From Aquimarina muelleri DSM 19832 (lineage in GTDB: Bacteria > Bacteroidota > Bacteroidia > Flavobacteriales > Flavobacteriaceae): a DNA stretch of 64,000 nt. The translations under genes and the position numbers were made by a program. The notes under the pieces were generated by a model. That model was not told where the DNA came from, ran no database searches, and saw only the letters and a list, made by a program, of their open reading frames with translations. This document shows, piece by piece, positions 45,727 through 55,283 of the stretch (its first letter is position 1; every line of letters starts with the position of its first letter). Location: assembly GCF_000430665.1 (NCBI RefSeq), contig NZ_AUML01000001.1, forward strand, positions 62,001-126,000, given 5' to 3'.

Positions 45727-45734
45727 CAAAAGTA
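45727..45734 (-). promoter_or_regulatory. -7 box of the lysS promoter
   Basis: On the minus strand this reads TACTTTTG, matching TAnnTTTG, 21 bp before the lysS ATG. No clear -33 TTG was found at 19 bp. Confidence 0.5.
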
Positions 45735-45775
45735 GCCTATTTGAAGAATTTAAAGAAAAGTCTGCTTAAAAACTT

Positions 45776-46672
45776 TTACTCTAGATTAGATGCGGCACTT
45801 AATTCATTAATTTTATTTTCTATTTCTTCATTATTGGTAAATTCTAATGATTTTTTGTAGTATTGGATTGCATTGGTACGATCCTTTATATAAAGATATT
45901 TGTCGGCAAGATTTATATAGGTTTTGGCTTTTTTTGGAAACAATGCTATATTAAATTTTAATACTTCGATAGCTTCTTCTTTTTGATGCCCATAAAAAAG
46001 TACACTTGCATAGGTGTTTAGTTCGTATAAATTTTCTGTTTTGTCTTTAAATTGTTTTATAAGTTTTTTGGTGTTTTTAGAGATATATGAAATTCCTTTT
46101 TTAACTAGTATGTCATTCATTAAAATTACCGAACTATATTTTGGAGTATAGTTTTTGGTAAGTAAAGCAAGTATGTCTTCTTCTATAGTTTGTAGGGGAG
46201 ATTCTACAATTCGATTAACTTCTATACCGTTTTTATAAAAAATAAAAGTAGGTACTCTGTGAATAGTAAGCCCTTCGTGTTCTCCACCCGGACTTTGCTT
46301 ATAAGTTTCCTTGTTTCGATCTACTGCTATAATGGTTAATCGATCTAATGAGAAATTACTTTTTTCAAGAACCTTATAAAAGCGAGGTACTTCTCGTTTA
46401 CTATCTCCACACCATGTGCCCATAAAAAGAGTGATAGTATAGTTGTTTAATATAGGTTTTAAAGAATCAATGGTACTTTGTTTTGGGGTATACTCTTTAT
46501 AGTTTTTTAAAAACCATTCTTGATAAGGTTCTTGCATAAGTGCAGGTTTATTTATTTTTCCTAAAAGTATAGGAGGGTTTGTTCCTTCTTTAACCTCAAG
46601 ATTAAAAGATTGAGAATAGAGTGTACTTGCATATAAAATAAGAGATATAGTAAGGTGTAAAATTGTTTTCAT
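45776..46672 (-). CDS. Secreted thioredoxin-fold protein with TPR tail
   Basis: The best start is the ATG at 46672, which gives a signal peptide (MKTILHLTISLILYASTLYS); the frame opens at 46714. The thioredoxin-like domain (~70-180 of the longer form) holds LFMGTWCGDSKREVPRFYKV, where WCGDSKRE replaces the CxxC motif with a single cysteine, so it is probably not a classical disulfide reductase. The TIHRVPTFIFYKNG cis-proline loop is intact. Three TPR-like units follow at the C-terminus (EEAIEVLKFNIALFPKKAK and others). It is a periplasmic protein with an unknown client. Confidence 0.8.
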   Translation of the reverse strand: MKTILHLTISLILYASTLYSQSFNLEVKEGTNPPILLGKINKPALMQEPYQEWFLKNYKEYTPKQSTIDSLKPILNNYTITLFMGTWCGDSKREVPRFYKVLEKSNFSLDRLTIIAVDRNKETYKQSPGGEHEGLTIHRVPTFIFYKNGIEVNRIVESPLQTIEEDILALLTKNYTPKYSSVILMNDILVKKGISYISKNTKKLIKQFKDKTENLYELNTYASVLFYGHQKEEAIEVLKFNIALFPKKAKTYINLADKYLYIKDRTNAIQYYKKSLEFTNNEEIENKINELSAASNLE

Positions 46673-46704
46673 TGTATGAGTTTTATATTTATGATAAAGA
46701 CATA

Positions 46705-46767
46705 AGTTCCTCAAGGCTTGCTTCGAAAAACAGAATGTTTATATTTTCAAAAGCAAACCTGTCGAAC
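46705..46767. repeat. Diverged copy of the ~100-bp dispersed repeat
   Basis: GTTCCTCAAGGCTTGCTTCG, then AAAAACAGAATG and AAAAGCAAACCTGTCGAAC, parallels the middle of the unit at 32.2 kb. Its left part is missing. Confidence 0.4.
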
Positions 46768-46837
46768 TTATATGTGTTTGTTGGTTAGTGTAAAAGGTGT
46801 AGGTGATACTCTCTAAAAGATGAGTAGGAAAGGGTTT

Positions 46838-47320
46838 TTACTTGCTTATAGGTGTGCCACTGCTATTAACCTTTTTTTTAGGAGTAACCATAGCTTTTAT
46901 TTTAAGGGTTTCGGTACCATTTTGTGTATTAGTGGTTATGGTAACTTGCTTAGTTTGCATATTTGGTTTACCATTAGAATTAAACGTTACCAGTAATTCT
47001 GCTGCAGCACCAGGAGATATAGGTTCTTTAGGCCATTTAGAAACAGTACATCCACAGCTTCCTTTTGCACTAATAATAACTAAAGGGATAGCACCTGTAT
47101 TAGTAAAAGTAAATTTATGTTCTACAATATCTCCTTCGTCGATTACTCCAAAATCATGAGTAGTTTCTGTAAAAGCCATAATAGGAAAACTTGCAGGTTT
47201 TACGTCCTTACTTGCAGTAATTTCAGAGGTATTAAGAGCTACATTTTTAGTGTCGGTATCTTTACAAGATATAAAAGATAATAGAAATAGACTTGATAGA
47301 ATTAAAATAGAATTTTTCAT
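46838..47320 (-). CDS. DUF1573 lipoprotein
   Basis: Starting at the ATG at 47320 gives a lipoprotein signal (MKNSILILSSLFLLSFISC); the frame opens 36 bp earlier. The mature part is one DUF1573 immunoglobulin-like domain: ETTHDFGVIDEGDIVEHKFTF, NTGAIPLVIISAKGSCGCTV and PGAAAELLVTFNSNGKPNMQ. The family is abundant in Bacteroidota, located in the envelope, and of unknown function. Two cysteines in SCGC may form a disulfide or bind metal. It is followed by a gap before the LuxR-type gene. Confidence 0.88.
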   Translation of the reverse strand: MKNSILILSSLFLLSFISCKDTDTKNVALNTSEITASKDVKPASFPIMAFTETTHDFGVIDEGDIVEHKFTFTNTGAIPLVIISAKGSCGCTVSKWPKEPISPGAAAELLVTFNSNGKPNMQTKQVTITTNTQNGTETLKIKAMVTPKKKVNSSGTPISK

Positions 47321-47417
47321 TTCGCTTTGTTTTTGAATTAGAGTTTCAAAAATCAAAATATAGGCTGATAAAATCTATAACAATGGGGTCGAAAAGAGGA
47401 CTAGAACCTAGGTGGAA

Positions 47418-48488
47418 TTATTTTTTATTGTTGTTAAACAGGGTTTTAACTTCGTCTCTGGAGCTAACGTCTAATTTTTTATACAAATTGTTTATATGGG
47501 TTTTTATCGTGCTAACACTTACGAAAACCAAAGAAGCAATCTCTTTATTGGTCTTATCTTGGAGAATAAGGTCCAAAACTTTTTGTTCTTGTTGGGTTAG
47601 GTTTTTTCCAATAGTATTAGATGTATTTTGTTTTTTACGGTAGATAATAAACTGAAATATATTATATGTAATGGAAATTCCTAATAAAAGTAATAGAGGT
47701 ATAATCCAGTTTTTTTGTGAAGATGTTTGTTTTGGGTGAATCAAAAATTTATCCGAAGCTAATTCTGCTTTATATTGTTTGGTATAAGTACTGTTTGGAT
47801 ATTTTTTTTGTAACCGATCTAATAAATTATCATAATATGCATTTTGTTGTAAATCTTCGAGATAGTTTGCATATAGGTTATTTGCCTTTTCTGATAAAAA
47901 TGTATACACATAAAGTTCTGTTAAGGGTTCATTTTGTTTTTTTGCAAATTGTTGTAAAGTAGTAAACCATTTTTTAGAATTTATTTTTCTGTTAGTTTCG
48001 CTTCTATACGAAGCAAAAGCAAAACGCATCTCATCTATGATAGAGTCGACTCGGATAAAAGCATTACTTTTTTCGTTGTTAGAAACAATTTTACAAAACA
48101 TTTCATTATCAAAAGAAAAAGGTAAAGCAAGTGTATCGGTATTATTGGCAATAAAAAGAATTTCTTTACTGTGTGGGCAAAATCCATTAAAATGAATAGG
48201 CTTTTTTTTATTTTCTGTACAATTTTCTATATGAATTCTATACATGTGGTTTTGTAAAGGGAGATTATCTCCCGAAAAACTAAAATACCCAACAGAATCG
48301 TTTGTCGTTTTTTGAATGATTTGTTCTGGATAAACGCCCGATAATTTTCTGTAATCCTCTATCATAGATAAATAAATATCTCCCGACCAGTTTTCTTTAT
48401 CTACATATCCAGAAAACTGATATTGTGCAAATACTATTTTTGGATAAGCCAATAGTAACAGATAGATAATAAGGTGTACTAATTTCAT
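47418..48488 (-). CDS. Membrane-anchored LuxR-type transcriptional regulator
   Basis: A 356-residue protein with three parts. The first is an N-terminal signal and periplasmic domain (~20-250) with NCTENKKKPIHFNGFCPHSK and other Cys residues. The second is a membrane helix (~264-284, WIIPLLLLLGISITYNIFQF). The third is a cytoplasmic GerE/LuxR helix-turn-helix (~298-350) with LTQQEQKVLDLILQDKTNKE, IASLVFVSVSTIKTHINNLY and KLDV. It appears to be a one-component sensor: signal outside, DNA binding inside. The ligand is unknown. DUF1573 is downstream. Confidence 0.82.
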   Translation of the reverse strand: MKLVHLIIYLLLLAYPKIVFAQYQFSGYVDKENWSGDIYLSMIEDYRKLSGVYPEQIIQKTTNDSVGYFSFSGDNLPLQNHMYRIHIENCTENKKKPIHFNGFCPHSKEILFIANNTDTLALPFSFDNEMFCKIVSNNEKSNAFIRVDSIIDEMRFAFASYRSETNRKINSKKWFTTLQQFAKKQNEPLTELYVYTFLSEKANNLYANYLEDLQQNAYYDNLLDRLQKKYPNSTYTKQYKAELASDKFLIHPKQTSSQKNWIIPLLLLLGISITYNIFQFIIYRKKQNTSNTIGKNLTQQEQKVLDLILQDKTNKEIASLVFVSVSTIKTHINNLYKKLDVSSRDEVKTLFNNNKK

Positions 48489-48602
48489 ATATTCGTAAAA
48501 CTAGTTAAAAATATAGAAATTAATTTTAGCATGATATTGTAACATAATAAAATTGTTGTCTACATATAGATATAATCTTTAATTTATTTTACACAAAAAT
48601 AT

Positions 48603-48758
48603 ATGAGTATTTGGAGAGTTTTATTAGCTATTTTTTTTCCACCATTGGCGGTTTTAGACAAAGGCTGTGGTTCTGTTTTAATAGTATTGTTGTTAACTAT
48701 TTGTGGTTGGGTACCAGGAGTTATAGCAGCATTGGTTATCCTTAATAACCCAAAATAA
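48603..48758 (+). CDS. YqaE/Pmp3 family small membrane protein
   Basis: A 51-residue protein starting MSIWRVLLAIFFPPLAVLDK, then GCGSVLIVLLLTICGWVPGV and IAALVILNNPK. This is the Pmp3/YqaE proteolipid signature with two short membrane helices, FPP and a GWVPG turn. Relatives affect membrane potential under stress. It is complete with ATG at 48603 and TAA at 48756. The S41 protease gene follows after 74 bp. Confidence 0.88.
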   Translation: MSIWRVLLAIFFPPLAVLDKGCGSVLIVLLLTICGWVPGVIAALVILNNPK

Positions 48759-48832
48759 AGAAAAATTCACATGTTGGATATCTGTTTTTGATATAGCACA
48801 AATTTAGGTGGTATTATAAAAATCAATTTTTT

Positions 48833-50404
48833 ATGGTTAGAAAATTCCTTATATGTGCATTGGTAATCTTATTGTTAGGCTGCTCTTCTGTAAAAAAATA
48901 TAATGAGCAAATAAGCAAATTACACAGTATTGAAGAAATACAAGAAGATATTGATTTTACGTATCATAAATTACAGAGATTTCATCCAGATTTATATTGG
49001 TATATTAGTAAAGACTCTCTGGATAAAAAGATAAGCACTTTAAAACAGAGTATAAAAGCTCCTGTTTCTAGTATTGAGTTTTACAAACGCTTGGCTCCGG
49101 TAGTGGCAAGCATACGACAGGGACATACTGCTATTTATTCTCCTAGAAAAAAACAATCCAAAAAAGAGAAAAAAACAAAAGGTAAAAGAAGTTATGGGTT
49201 TAAATCTCTAGCTTTTGAAGGAGAGGGAGGTAAGGTTTTTATAAAGAAAAACTATGGTAAGGACAGTACTTTGATCGCTGGGTCTGAGATATTGAGTGTA
49301 GATAATGAAAAAACAAATGACTTATTAAATTATTTTAAAAAGCTTCATACAGGAGACGGGTATAATACTACTTTCATTCCTAAATACACCAGTTCTAATT
49401 TTGGTTCTCTATATGCCAGAACCCATGAACAAAAAGATAGTTTATTGGTGACTTTGAAAACAGAGGATAATATATATTCTCGTTATGTATATGCTAGTTA
49501 CAGTAAAGAAAACGAGGTTTTAAAAAAAGACACAGTTACGGTTCCAAAACAAAAAATAAGTAAGCAGGATAAACAAATAGCTAGAAAAAAGAATAAGCAA
49601 ATCCGTAAGTATCAATATAAGTATGGGTATGATTCTTTTAAAAAAGAGTATAACAGAAATTTTGAATTTATAACATCAGATACTACCGCTACTGTTGCTT
49701 ACATGAAGATAAGAAGCTTTACTAAAGGAGGTTATAAAGATTTTTATAAAGAAATTTTTTCGAAAGTAGATTCTGCAAAATGCCAAAACTTGATACTGGA
49801 TTTAAGAGGGAATTTAGGAGGTAGGTTGTCTGAAATTGATGAACTCTACTCGTATGTAACAGATAAAGAATATGTATTTGTAGAAAAAGCGAAGATGACT
49901 AAACGTATGAGTTTTTTATATCCTTTTTTTCATGCAAAATCTTGGGTAGGAAAAACCGGAGCGATACTGTTTTCTCCTTTGTTAACGATATATCAATTTT
50001 TTAAAGTTAAAAAAGTAAAAGGAACCCCTTATTTTAAACTTAAATATAATAAACTTCGAGATCCAAAATCTAATGCCTATACTGGTAAGATTTATGTTTT
50101 AATAAATGGAGAAAGCTTTTCTGCAAGTAGTATTTTATCTACACATTTAAAAGCAACCAAACGAGCCACATTTATAGGAGAAGAAACTGGCGGAGCTTAT
50201 AACGGAACTATAGCAGGTTTGTTTACGATACTCGAACTTCCTAATTCTAAAATAAATATGCGTCTTGGTCTTATGAAAATTAATGCCCCTTATACAGTTC
50301 AACCAGATGGATTTGGAATACTTCCAGATGTATATATTCAATCTAAAAGAGATAAAGATCAGGAACTAAACTGGGTTTTGCAAAACATAAAAAAAGAAAA
50401 CTAA
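48833..50404 (+). CDS. S41 (C-terminal processing) peptidase lipoprotein
   Basis: A 523-residue protein with a lipobox (ALVILLLGCSSVKK). Residues ~30-110 are a helical N-terminal region. The protease core has LILDLRGNLGGRLSEIDELY and VLINGESFSASSILSTHLKA with the nucleophile Ser of the SASS motif, followed by TFIGEETGGAYNGT. The PDZ domain is not obvious. A Lys-rich stretch (KKKQSKKEKKTKGKRSYG) is unusual. It would act in the envelope on unfolded or tagged proteins. lipB lies 94 bp downstream. Confidence 0.87.
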   Translation: MVRKFLICALVILLLGCSSVKKYNEQISKLHSIEEIQEDIDFTYHKLQRFHPDLYWYISKDSLDKKISTLKQSIKAPVSSIEFYKRLAPVVASIRQGHTAIYSPRKKQSKKEKKTKGKRSYGFKSLAFEGEGGKVFIKKNYGKDSTLIAGSEILSVDNEKTNDLLNYFKKLHTGDGYNTTFIPKYTSSNFGSLYARTHEQKDSLLVTLKTEDNIYSRYVYASYSKENEVLKKDTVTVPKQKISKQDKQIARKKNKQIRKYQYKYGYDSFKKEYNRNFEFITSDTTATVAYMKIRSFTKGGYKDFYKEIFSKVDSAKCQNLILDLRGNLGGRLSEIDELYSYVTDKEYVFVEKAKMTKRMSFLYPFFHAKSWVGKTGAILFSPLLTIYQFFKVKKVKGTPYFKLKYNKLRDPKSNAYTGKIYVLINGESFSASSILSTHLKATKRATFIGEETGGAYNGTIAGLFTILELPNSKINMRLGLMKINAPYTVQPDGFGILPDVYIQSKRDKDQELNWVLQNIKKEN

Positions 50405-50498
50405 AATATGTATAGATCATTAAAGGGTTTTTTTAAATAGAAAGAGGACATTGTTTTCTCTTTTTTATCCTTGTATCTTTACCATTCTTTATATAGTT

Positions 50499-51200
50499 AT
50501 GAATAAAAAAATTCAATTTCAGGATATTGGTAGTAAAGATTTTAAAGAAACTTGGGAGTATCAGGAAGATCTTTTTAAAGGTATTTTAGATATAAAAATA
50601 AAAAACCGAAGAGAAGATGCAGGCTTAGAAACACCTAATTACTTTCTTTTTGTAGAACATCCACATGTATATACGTTAGGCAAAAGTGGAGATATTAGTA
50701 ATCTTTTGTTGTCTGAAGAACAGCTTAAAGAAAAAGAAGCTACTTTTTATAAAATTAATAGAGGAGGAGATATTACCTATCATGGCCCTGGGCAAATTGT
50801 AGGATATCCAATTTTGGATCTCGATAACTTCTTTACTGATATACATAAATATCTGCGTTTCTTAGAAGAGATGGTAATTCTTACTTTAGCAGAATATGAT
50901 ATTAGTGCAACTAGAAGCAAAGGCGAAACTGGAGTATGGTTAGATGTAGGAACTCCATTTGCACGTAAAATTTGTGCTATGGGGGTTCGTGCCAGTCGTT
51001 GGGTAACGATGCATGGCTTTGCTTTAAATATAAACGCTGACTTAGGATATTTTGATCATATTATCCCGTGTGGAATAAAAGGAAAGGCCGTTACATCACT
51101 TCAGGTAGAATTGGGGCTTGAAAAAGTAAATGAAGAAGAGGTTAAGAAAAAGCTATTAAAGCATTTTATAGCACTTTTTGAGGCAGAGTTCATAAAATAA
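50499..51200 (+). CDS. lipB: Octanoyl-[ACP]:protein N-octanoyltransferase
   Basis: The enzyme moves the octanoyl group from ACP to lipoyl domains, the first step of lipoate synthesis. It is ~233 residues from the ATG at 50499 (MNKKIQFQDIG); the frame opens 48 bp earlier with a hydrophobic run that relatives lack. Signatures are RGGDITYHGPGQIVGYPI, GVWLD, the acyl-binding ICAMGVRASRWVTMHGFALN and PCGIKGKAVTSL, including the catalytic Cys and Lys. It is convergent with the T9SS protease gene. Confidence 0.95.
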   Translation: MNKKIQFQDIGSKDFKETWEYQEDLFKGILDIKIKNRREDAGLETPNYFLFVEHPHVYTLGKSGDISNLLLSEEQLKEKEATFYKINRGGDITYHGPGQIVGYPILDLDNFFTDIHKYLRFLEEMVILTLAEYDISATRSKGETGVWLDVGTPFARKICAMGVRASRWVTMHGFALNINADLGYFDHIIPCGIKGKAVTSLQVELGLEKVNEEEVKKKLLKHFIALFEAEFIK

Positions 51201-51215
51201 ATATGTATTAAGCAA

Positions 51216-51251
51216 AAAATGAGCGGCACATTTTACTGTACCACTCATTTT
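51216..51251. terminator. Hairpin between convergent lipB and protease genes
   Basis: AAAATGAG pairs with CTCATTTT with an extended imperfect stem (GG-ACA/TGT-CC), A-run on one side and T-run on the other. It serves both transcripts. Confidence 0.65.
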
Positions 51252-51278
51252 CACGTAATAATTAATTGTAAATACTAT

Positions 51279-54200
51279 TTATTCTTTTACAAATTGAAAA
51301 GATTTGTATTTACCTTTTCCTTCTGGGTTAAGTTTTAAAATATATAATCCTGATGGTAATGAAGCTGTGTTAATTGTTTTAGAAGTTAGTTTACCGCTCA
51401 TGATAATTTTTCCAAGTAGATTAACAACTTGGTATGAAGTATCCTTTTTAGAGGTTACGTTTAAAATGTTTTCATTTCCTACTGGATTAGGGAATAAAGA
51501 TATTTGTATAGGGTCTGTAGTAATAGTTTTTTCTACAATTACCGTAGATCTGGCAGAAGAATTTCCAATAGTAAAAACTGTAGCTTCGGATGCTCCAAAA
51601 GATCCTCCAGATGCTATAGTTATACCTTCAGATATAAGCGTGTAAGATCCGTTACCATAAGAACAGCAGATACCATCTCCATAACTATCTCTAATTGTAA
51701 AAGTATAATTTCCAGGTTCTAAACATTCTGTTACAGAAAGTGTAGATCCATCTGGTTGTGTACCATACGTTCCTCCTGATGCTACTACTTGATTATTTTC
51801 GTTAGTAATTTCCCAGCTTGTTTCTTCTGGATAGTTGTCAAAATTAAGGGTTAATACTGTATCTGTACAAGTAGTTTGACCACCACCTTCGGTAAGACGT
51901 ACATTGTCGATAGCTATATCTCCTTGCCAAGTGCTTCCTGTAGCTCCACTAAAGCGTAGTTTTACAGTAGCTCCTAAATAAGTATTTAAGTTTATGTTTT
52001 CAGATACCCAAGAATTTCCTTGATTTCCTGATTTTGACCATAAAGAGGTCCATGTTGTACCATTATCGGTACTAGCTTCTAAAGCCAAGCTTCCCATGCT
52101 TGCGGCACCATACATATGATATTGAAATGTAAAGTTTGCAGCTGTTAGATTACTTAAATCAAAACAAGGGGAGTTTAATATAGCTTTTTTTGTAGGGAAA
52201 TTAGGAGAAGAAGACTCCATGTATACATAATATGTTCCTTCTACAGCACTTGCAGGACCTGTATTGTTTGAAGGGGTTCCATTAGCATCTACAGTCCAGT
52301 TAAAATCGTCAGATATATCTTGTGTCCAAGAACCTAAAGTATTTTCAAAACCTTCAGTATAAGGAAAAGAAGATATATCTGCAGTACATAAATTACCGCC
52401 AGAAGATGGTAATGTTGTAATGTTTAAGGTATTACTAGCGTTAGAGAGATTACCTGCAGCATCTTTAGCTTTTATACTAAAAGTATATGCTGTATTTGGA
52501 GATAAGCCAGTAACTTGGTATGAGGTAGTGGTAACTGTAGTAATTACAGTTGTTCCTCTATAGACATCGTATCCACTAACTCCTACGTTATCTGTGGAAG
52601 CATTCCAATTAAGATCTGTAGATGTCTGTGTTGTATTAGATGCAACCAAACCAGTTGGAGCTGTTGGTGCTTGAGTATCTGTTTGCGATGCTGTAGTAAC
52701 ATTTACACTGGTACTAGCAGTAGATATATTACCTGCAGCATCTTTAGCCTTTATACTAAAATCATAAGATGTATTAGACGATAAACCAGTAACTTGATAC
52801 GAGGTGCTGGTTACTGTAGTGAGTACTGTGTTTCCTTGATATACGTCGTACCCAGTAACACCTATGTTATCTGTAGAGGCGTTCCAGTTTAAATCTACAG
52901 AGCTTTGTGTTATATTAGAAGCAACTAGATTTGTAGGGACTGATGGTGCTTGCGTGTCTCCGCCAGTGCTCCCAGTAATAGTAAAATTGGCATTAGAAAT
53001 GTCGTAGAAAATATGACCAGAACCTCTAACCATAATTCTATTTTGTGTTCCTGCAGCATTTGGTACGGTTATCGTTTGAGAACCATCATTAGTAACAGCA
53101 GAAGCAATTGTTATAGGGTATGTGTTTCCTCCATCGGTAGATAGCAAAATATCTACATTAGTTGCATTAATACCATTTGCAGTCGTTCCTGCTACTGCCC
53201 AAGTAACCGTTTGTGTAGATCCTGCAGCCCAACTTACATTACTGTTAGGACTGTTTACTACAAAAGGCCCTGCAGCGCCAGCTACAGTTATTCTGGTGTC
53301 ATCACTAGCACTACTTGCGCCACCAGCAGCATTATCTCTTACGGTAAGTCTAAAATTCATAGTTCTACTTACAGAAGGAACCACCTCCCAGGTAGAAGAT
53401 GTTTGACCTGCAATTACTGTAGGTAATGCTGGCATATATCTATCGGAAGATGCAGTAGGATTTAAAGATCTAAAAGCTGGCCCGTTAGTAGATGTTGCAA
53501 CAGGAGGCATAGTAGCTGGTTGTGCATCCATCTGCTCCCAACAGTATGTTAAGTTGTTTCCAGAATTGGCATCAGAACCATTACCTTTTAAAACAAAAGG
53601 AGTAGAAGCAGGGATAGTGTAATCTTGTCCTGCATTTGCAGTTGGGGCAGCATTACCAGTATTACTTTGTGTACCACATCTACTATTTCCTTGAGAGATG
53701 TTTTGCCACATTTCTTGTATACTTATAGCATGAAAATATGCATCACTATTATTTTGTACATTAGGAGAGCAGATACCTGCATATCCCATAATTGTAGATG
53801 CGCTTCCTGGTTCTACAGATGCACTAGATCTTTGACAACTGTTATTTTGAGTGTGATTTCCTCCGTATTGATGCCCCATTTCATGTGCAACATAATCTAC
53901 ATCATAAGCATCTCCAATAGGACGACCACTACCAGTAATCCCTCTTGCTTTAGAATTTGTACAAGGAGATCTAAGTTGTGCTAAACCGCCGCCGCCTGTA
54001 CTAAATGCATGTCCTATGTCATAGTTAGCAGAGCCAATAACATTATCACATACTGTTTGACTTTCGTTTATTAAAGAACCAGCATTATTGTTACTCAAAT
54101 TATCTGTATTTGCATCTAAAAAAATGATATCTGTATTGTTGTTTACAAGAACCATTGTTAAAGCCAAGTCTTTTTCGAAAATACCATTTACTCTTGTCAT

Positions 54201-54932
54201 GGTAGTGTTTATAGCCGATAATACAGCTTCTTTTTTTACTTGATCAGATGCATTTGAGCTAATTCCTTGGTTGTTTATATGAAATTGAGAATACTCTCCT
54301 GTACATGCAATTGCAAGTCTAAAGGTTCTTAATTTGCCATCATTTGCATTTTTAGTTGCATTATTTTTTTGGTTTGGCAAGTTGGATTGTACACTCTCTT
54401 CAACCAAGCATTCAAAACTATTGGGGTCTGGAGGTAAGTCTGATTTAGAATAAGAAATATAGTTTTGCTTATCTTTTGTATATGGATCAATGTAAATGGT
54501 AGAATGATTACCAGAAGTTATCATTGCATGTAGCCCAACTTTTGAAAAACTGAATCTTGCAAAAGATGTAGGGTCATCGATACCATAGCCAACAAAAGAT
54601 TTAATACTAGGAAATCTATTTGCCAAATCTTTATCTAGAACAGAAGCTTCTAGAATTCTAAATTTCTTAAGTACTCCTTCATTAGTAGGAAGAGTCATTA
54701 TAATTCCAGAATTTTTTTGCTGTGTTCTGGACGGAGTGCTTTGTAAAATAGAAGTTAATTCATTGGTGTTTAAAGTAAATAATTGATACTTAGTTGGTGT
54801 TGTTTTTCTAAATTCTTTGGGTTTGGTTTGAGCTTTTCCGGATGATATGGGACTCCATAGTTGTGCATTAATACCAATACTCGTCATTAAAAATGCGAGC
54901 ACCAGTATTTTGTTAAAAATACTTGTTTTCAT
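51279..54932 (-). CDS. Secreted reprolysin-type metalloprotease with Fn3, MAM-like and T9SS sorting domains
   Basis: A 1217-residue exported protein. The signal peptide (1-23) is followed by a prodomain. The catalytic metzincin domain has AHEMGHQYGGNHTQNNSC (HExxHxxGxxH; about residues 346-365) and a MGYAG met-turn. Further on are Ig-like regions, two near-identical Fn3 repeats (~660-745, ~755-840), a MAM-like/jelly-roll region (~860-1010), a Cys-containing DSYGDGICC segment, and a C-terminal T9SS type A sorting tail (LFPNPVG...SGLYILKL). It should be secreted through the type IX system to degrade proteins outside the cell. The T9SS tail is strong evidence for Bacteroidota. Confidence 0.93.
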   Translation of the reverse strand: MKTSIFNKILVLAFLMTSIGINAQLWSPISSGKAQTKPKEFRKTTPTKYQLFTLNTNELTSILQSTPSRTQQKNSGIIMTLPTNEGVLKKFRILEASVLDKDLANRFPSIKSFVGYGIDDPTSFARFSFSKVGLHAMITSGNHSTIYIDPYTKDKQNYISYSKSDLPPDPNSFECLVEESVQSNLPNQKNNATKNANDGKLRTFRLAIACTGEYSQFHINNQGISSNASDQVKKEAVLSAINTTMTRVNGIFEKDLALTMVLVNNNTDIIFLDANTDNLSNNNAGSLINESQTVCDNVIGSANYDIGHAFSTGGGGLAQLRSPCTNSKARGITGSGRPIGDAYDVDYVAHEMGHQYGGNHTQNNSCQRSSASVEPGSASTIMGYAGICSPNVQNNSDAYFHAISIQEMWQNISQGNSRCGTQSNTGNAAPTANAGQDYTIPASTPFVLKGNGSDANSGNNLTYCWEQMDAQPATMPPVATSTNGPAFRSLNPTASSDRYMPALPTVIAGQTSSTWEVVPSVSRTMNFRLTVRDNAAGGASSASDDTRITVAGAAGPFVVNSPNSNVSWAAGSTQTVTWAVAGTTANGINATNVDILLSTDGGNTYPITIASAVTNDGSQTITVPNAAGTQNRIMVRGSGHIFYDISNANFTITGSTGGDTQAPSVPTNLVASNITQSSVDLNWNASTDNIGVTGYDVYQGNTVLTTVTSTSYQVTGLSSNTSYDFSIKAKDAAGNISTASTSVNVTTASQTDTQAPTAPTGLVASNTTQTSTDLNWNASTDNVGVSGYDVYRGTTVITTVTTTSYQVTGLSPNTAYTFSIKAKDAAGNLSNASNTLNITTLPSSGGNLCTADISSFPYTEGFENTLGSWTQDISDDFNWTVDANGTPSNNTGPASAVEGTYYVYMESSSPNFPTKKAILNSPCFDLSNLTAANFTFQYHMYGAASMGSLALEASTDNGTTWTSLWSKSGNQGNSWVSENINLNTYLGATVKLRFSGATGSTWQGDIAIDNVRLTEGGGQTTCTDTVLTLNFDNYPEETSWEITNENNQVVASGGTYGTQPDGSTLSVTECLEPGNYTFTIRDSYGDGICCSYGNGSYTLISEGITIASGGSFGASEATVFTIGNSSARSTVIVEKTITTDPIQISLFPNPVGNENILNVTSKKDTSYQVVNLLGKIIMSGKLTSKTINTASLPSGLYILKLNPEGKGKYKSFQFVKE

Positions 54933-55283
54933 AATTGAGTTGAATTTGTGTTAGTAAATATGTGTCATTAAGGGTTACAACTCAAATTGTTAAACTTTAG
55001 TATATGTGATAAGTAATTTAACATGTTTAAACAGGTATATTGATCTAAATGAGGAAGATATTGGTAAAATTGTATTTTCTTGTATGGGTTGATTGCTTTG
55101 AAAACTAGGGTAAAAAAATGAATGATAAATTCAAAAGGATAAATTGTATAATCCTTTATAAAAAGGCGAACGCATCTCGATAAACTTTAAATACAAATAC
55201 CTTCTTAGCAAGATTGCTCATTTATTATCCCGAAATTTTTGTTTTGTACTCTCTTTATAGAGTTTGAAAATATTTTCTACAAT
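54933..55283. other. Gene-free stretch upstream of the protease
   Basis: A 351-bp AT-rich gap between two minus-strand genes. No open frame, repeat or clear TAnnTTTG box was found. It should contain the protease promoter and the end of the 55284 transcript. Confidence 0.4.

Noticed and set aside
52390..52960. Near-identical repeats that could suggest a CRISPR or tandem array
   Set aside because: They are two coding Fn3 repeats of ~90 residues within the protease; there are no short repeats with unique spacers.
51304..53984. Several long plus-strand frames opposite the T9SS protease
   Set aside because: Antisense shadows of a long coding gene with biased composition; no domain features.
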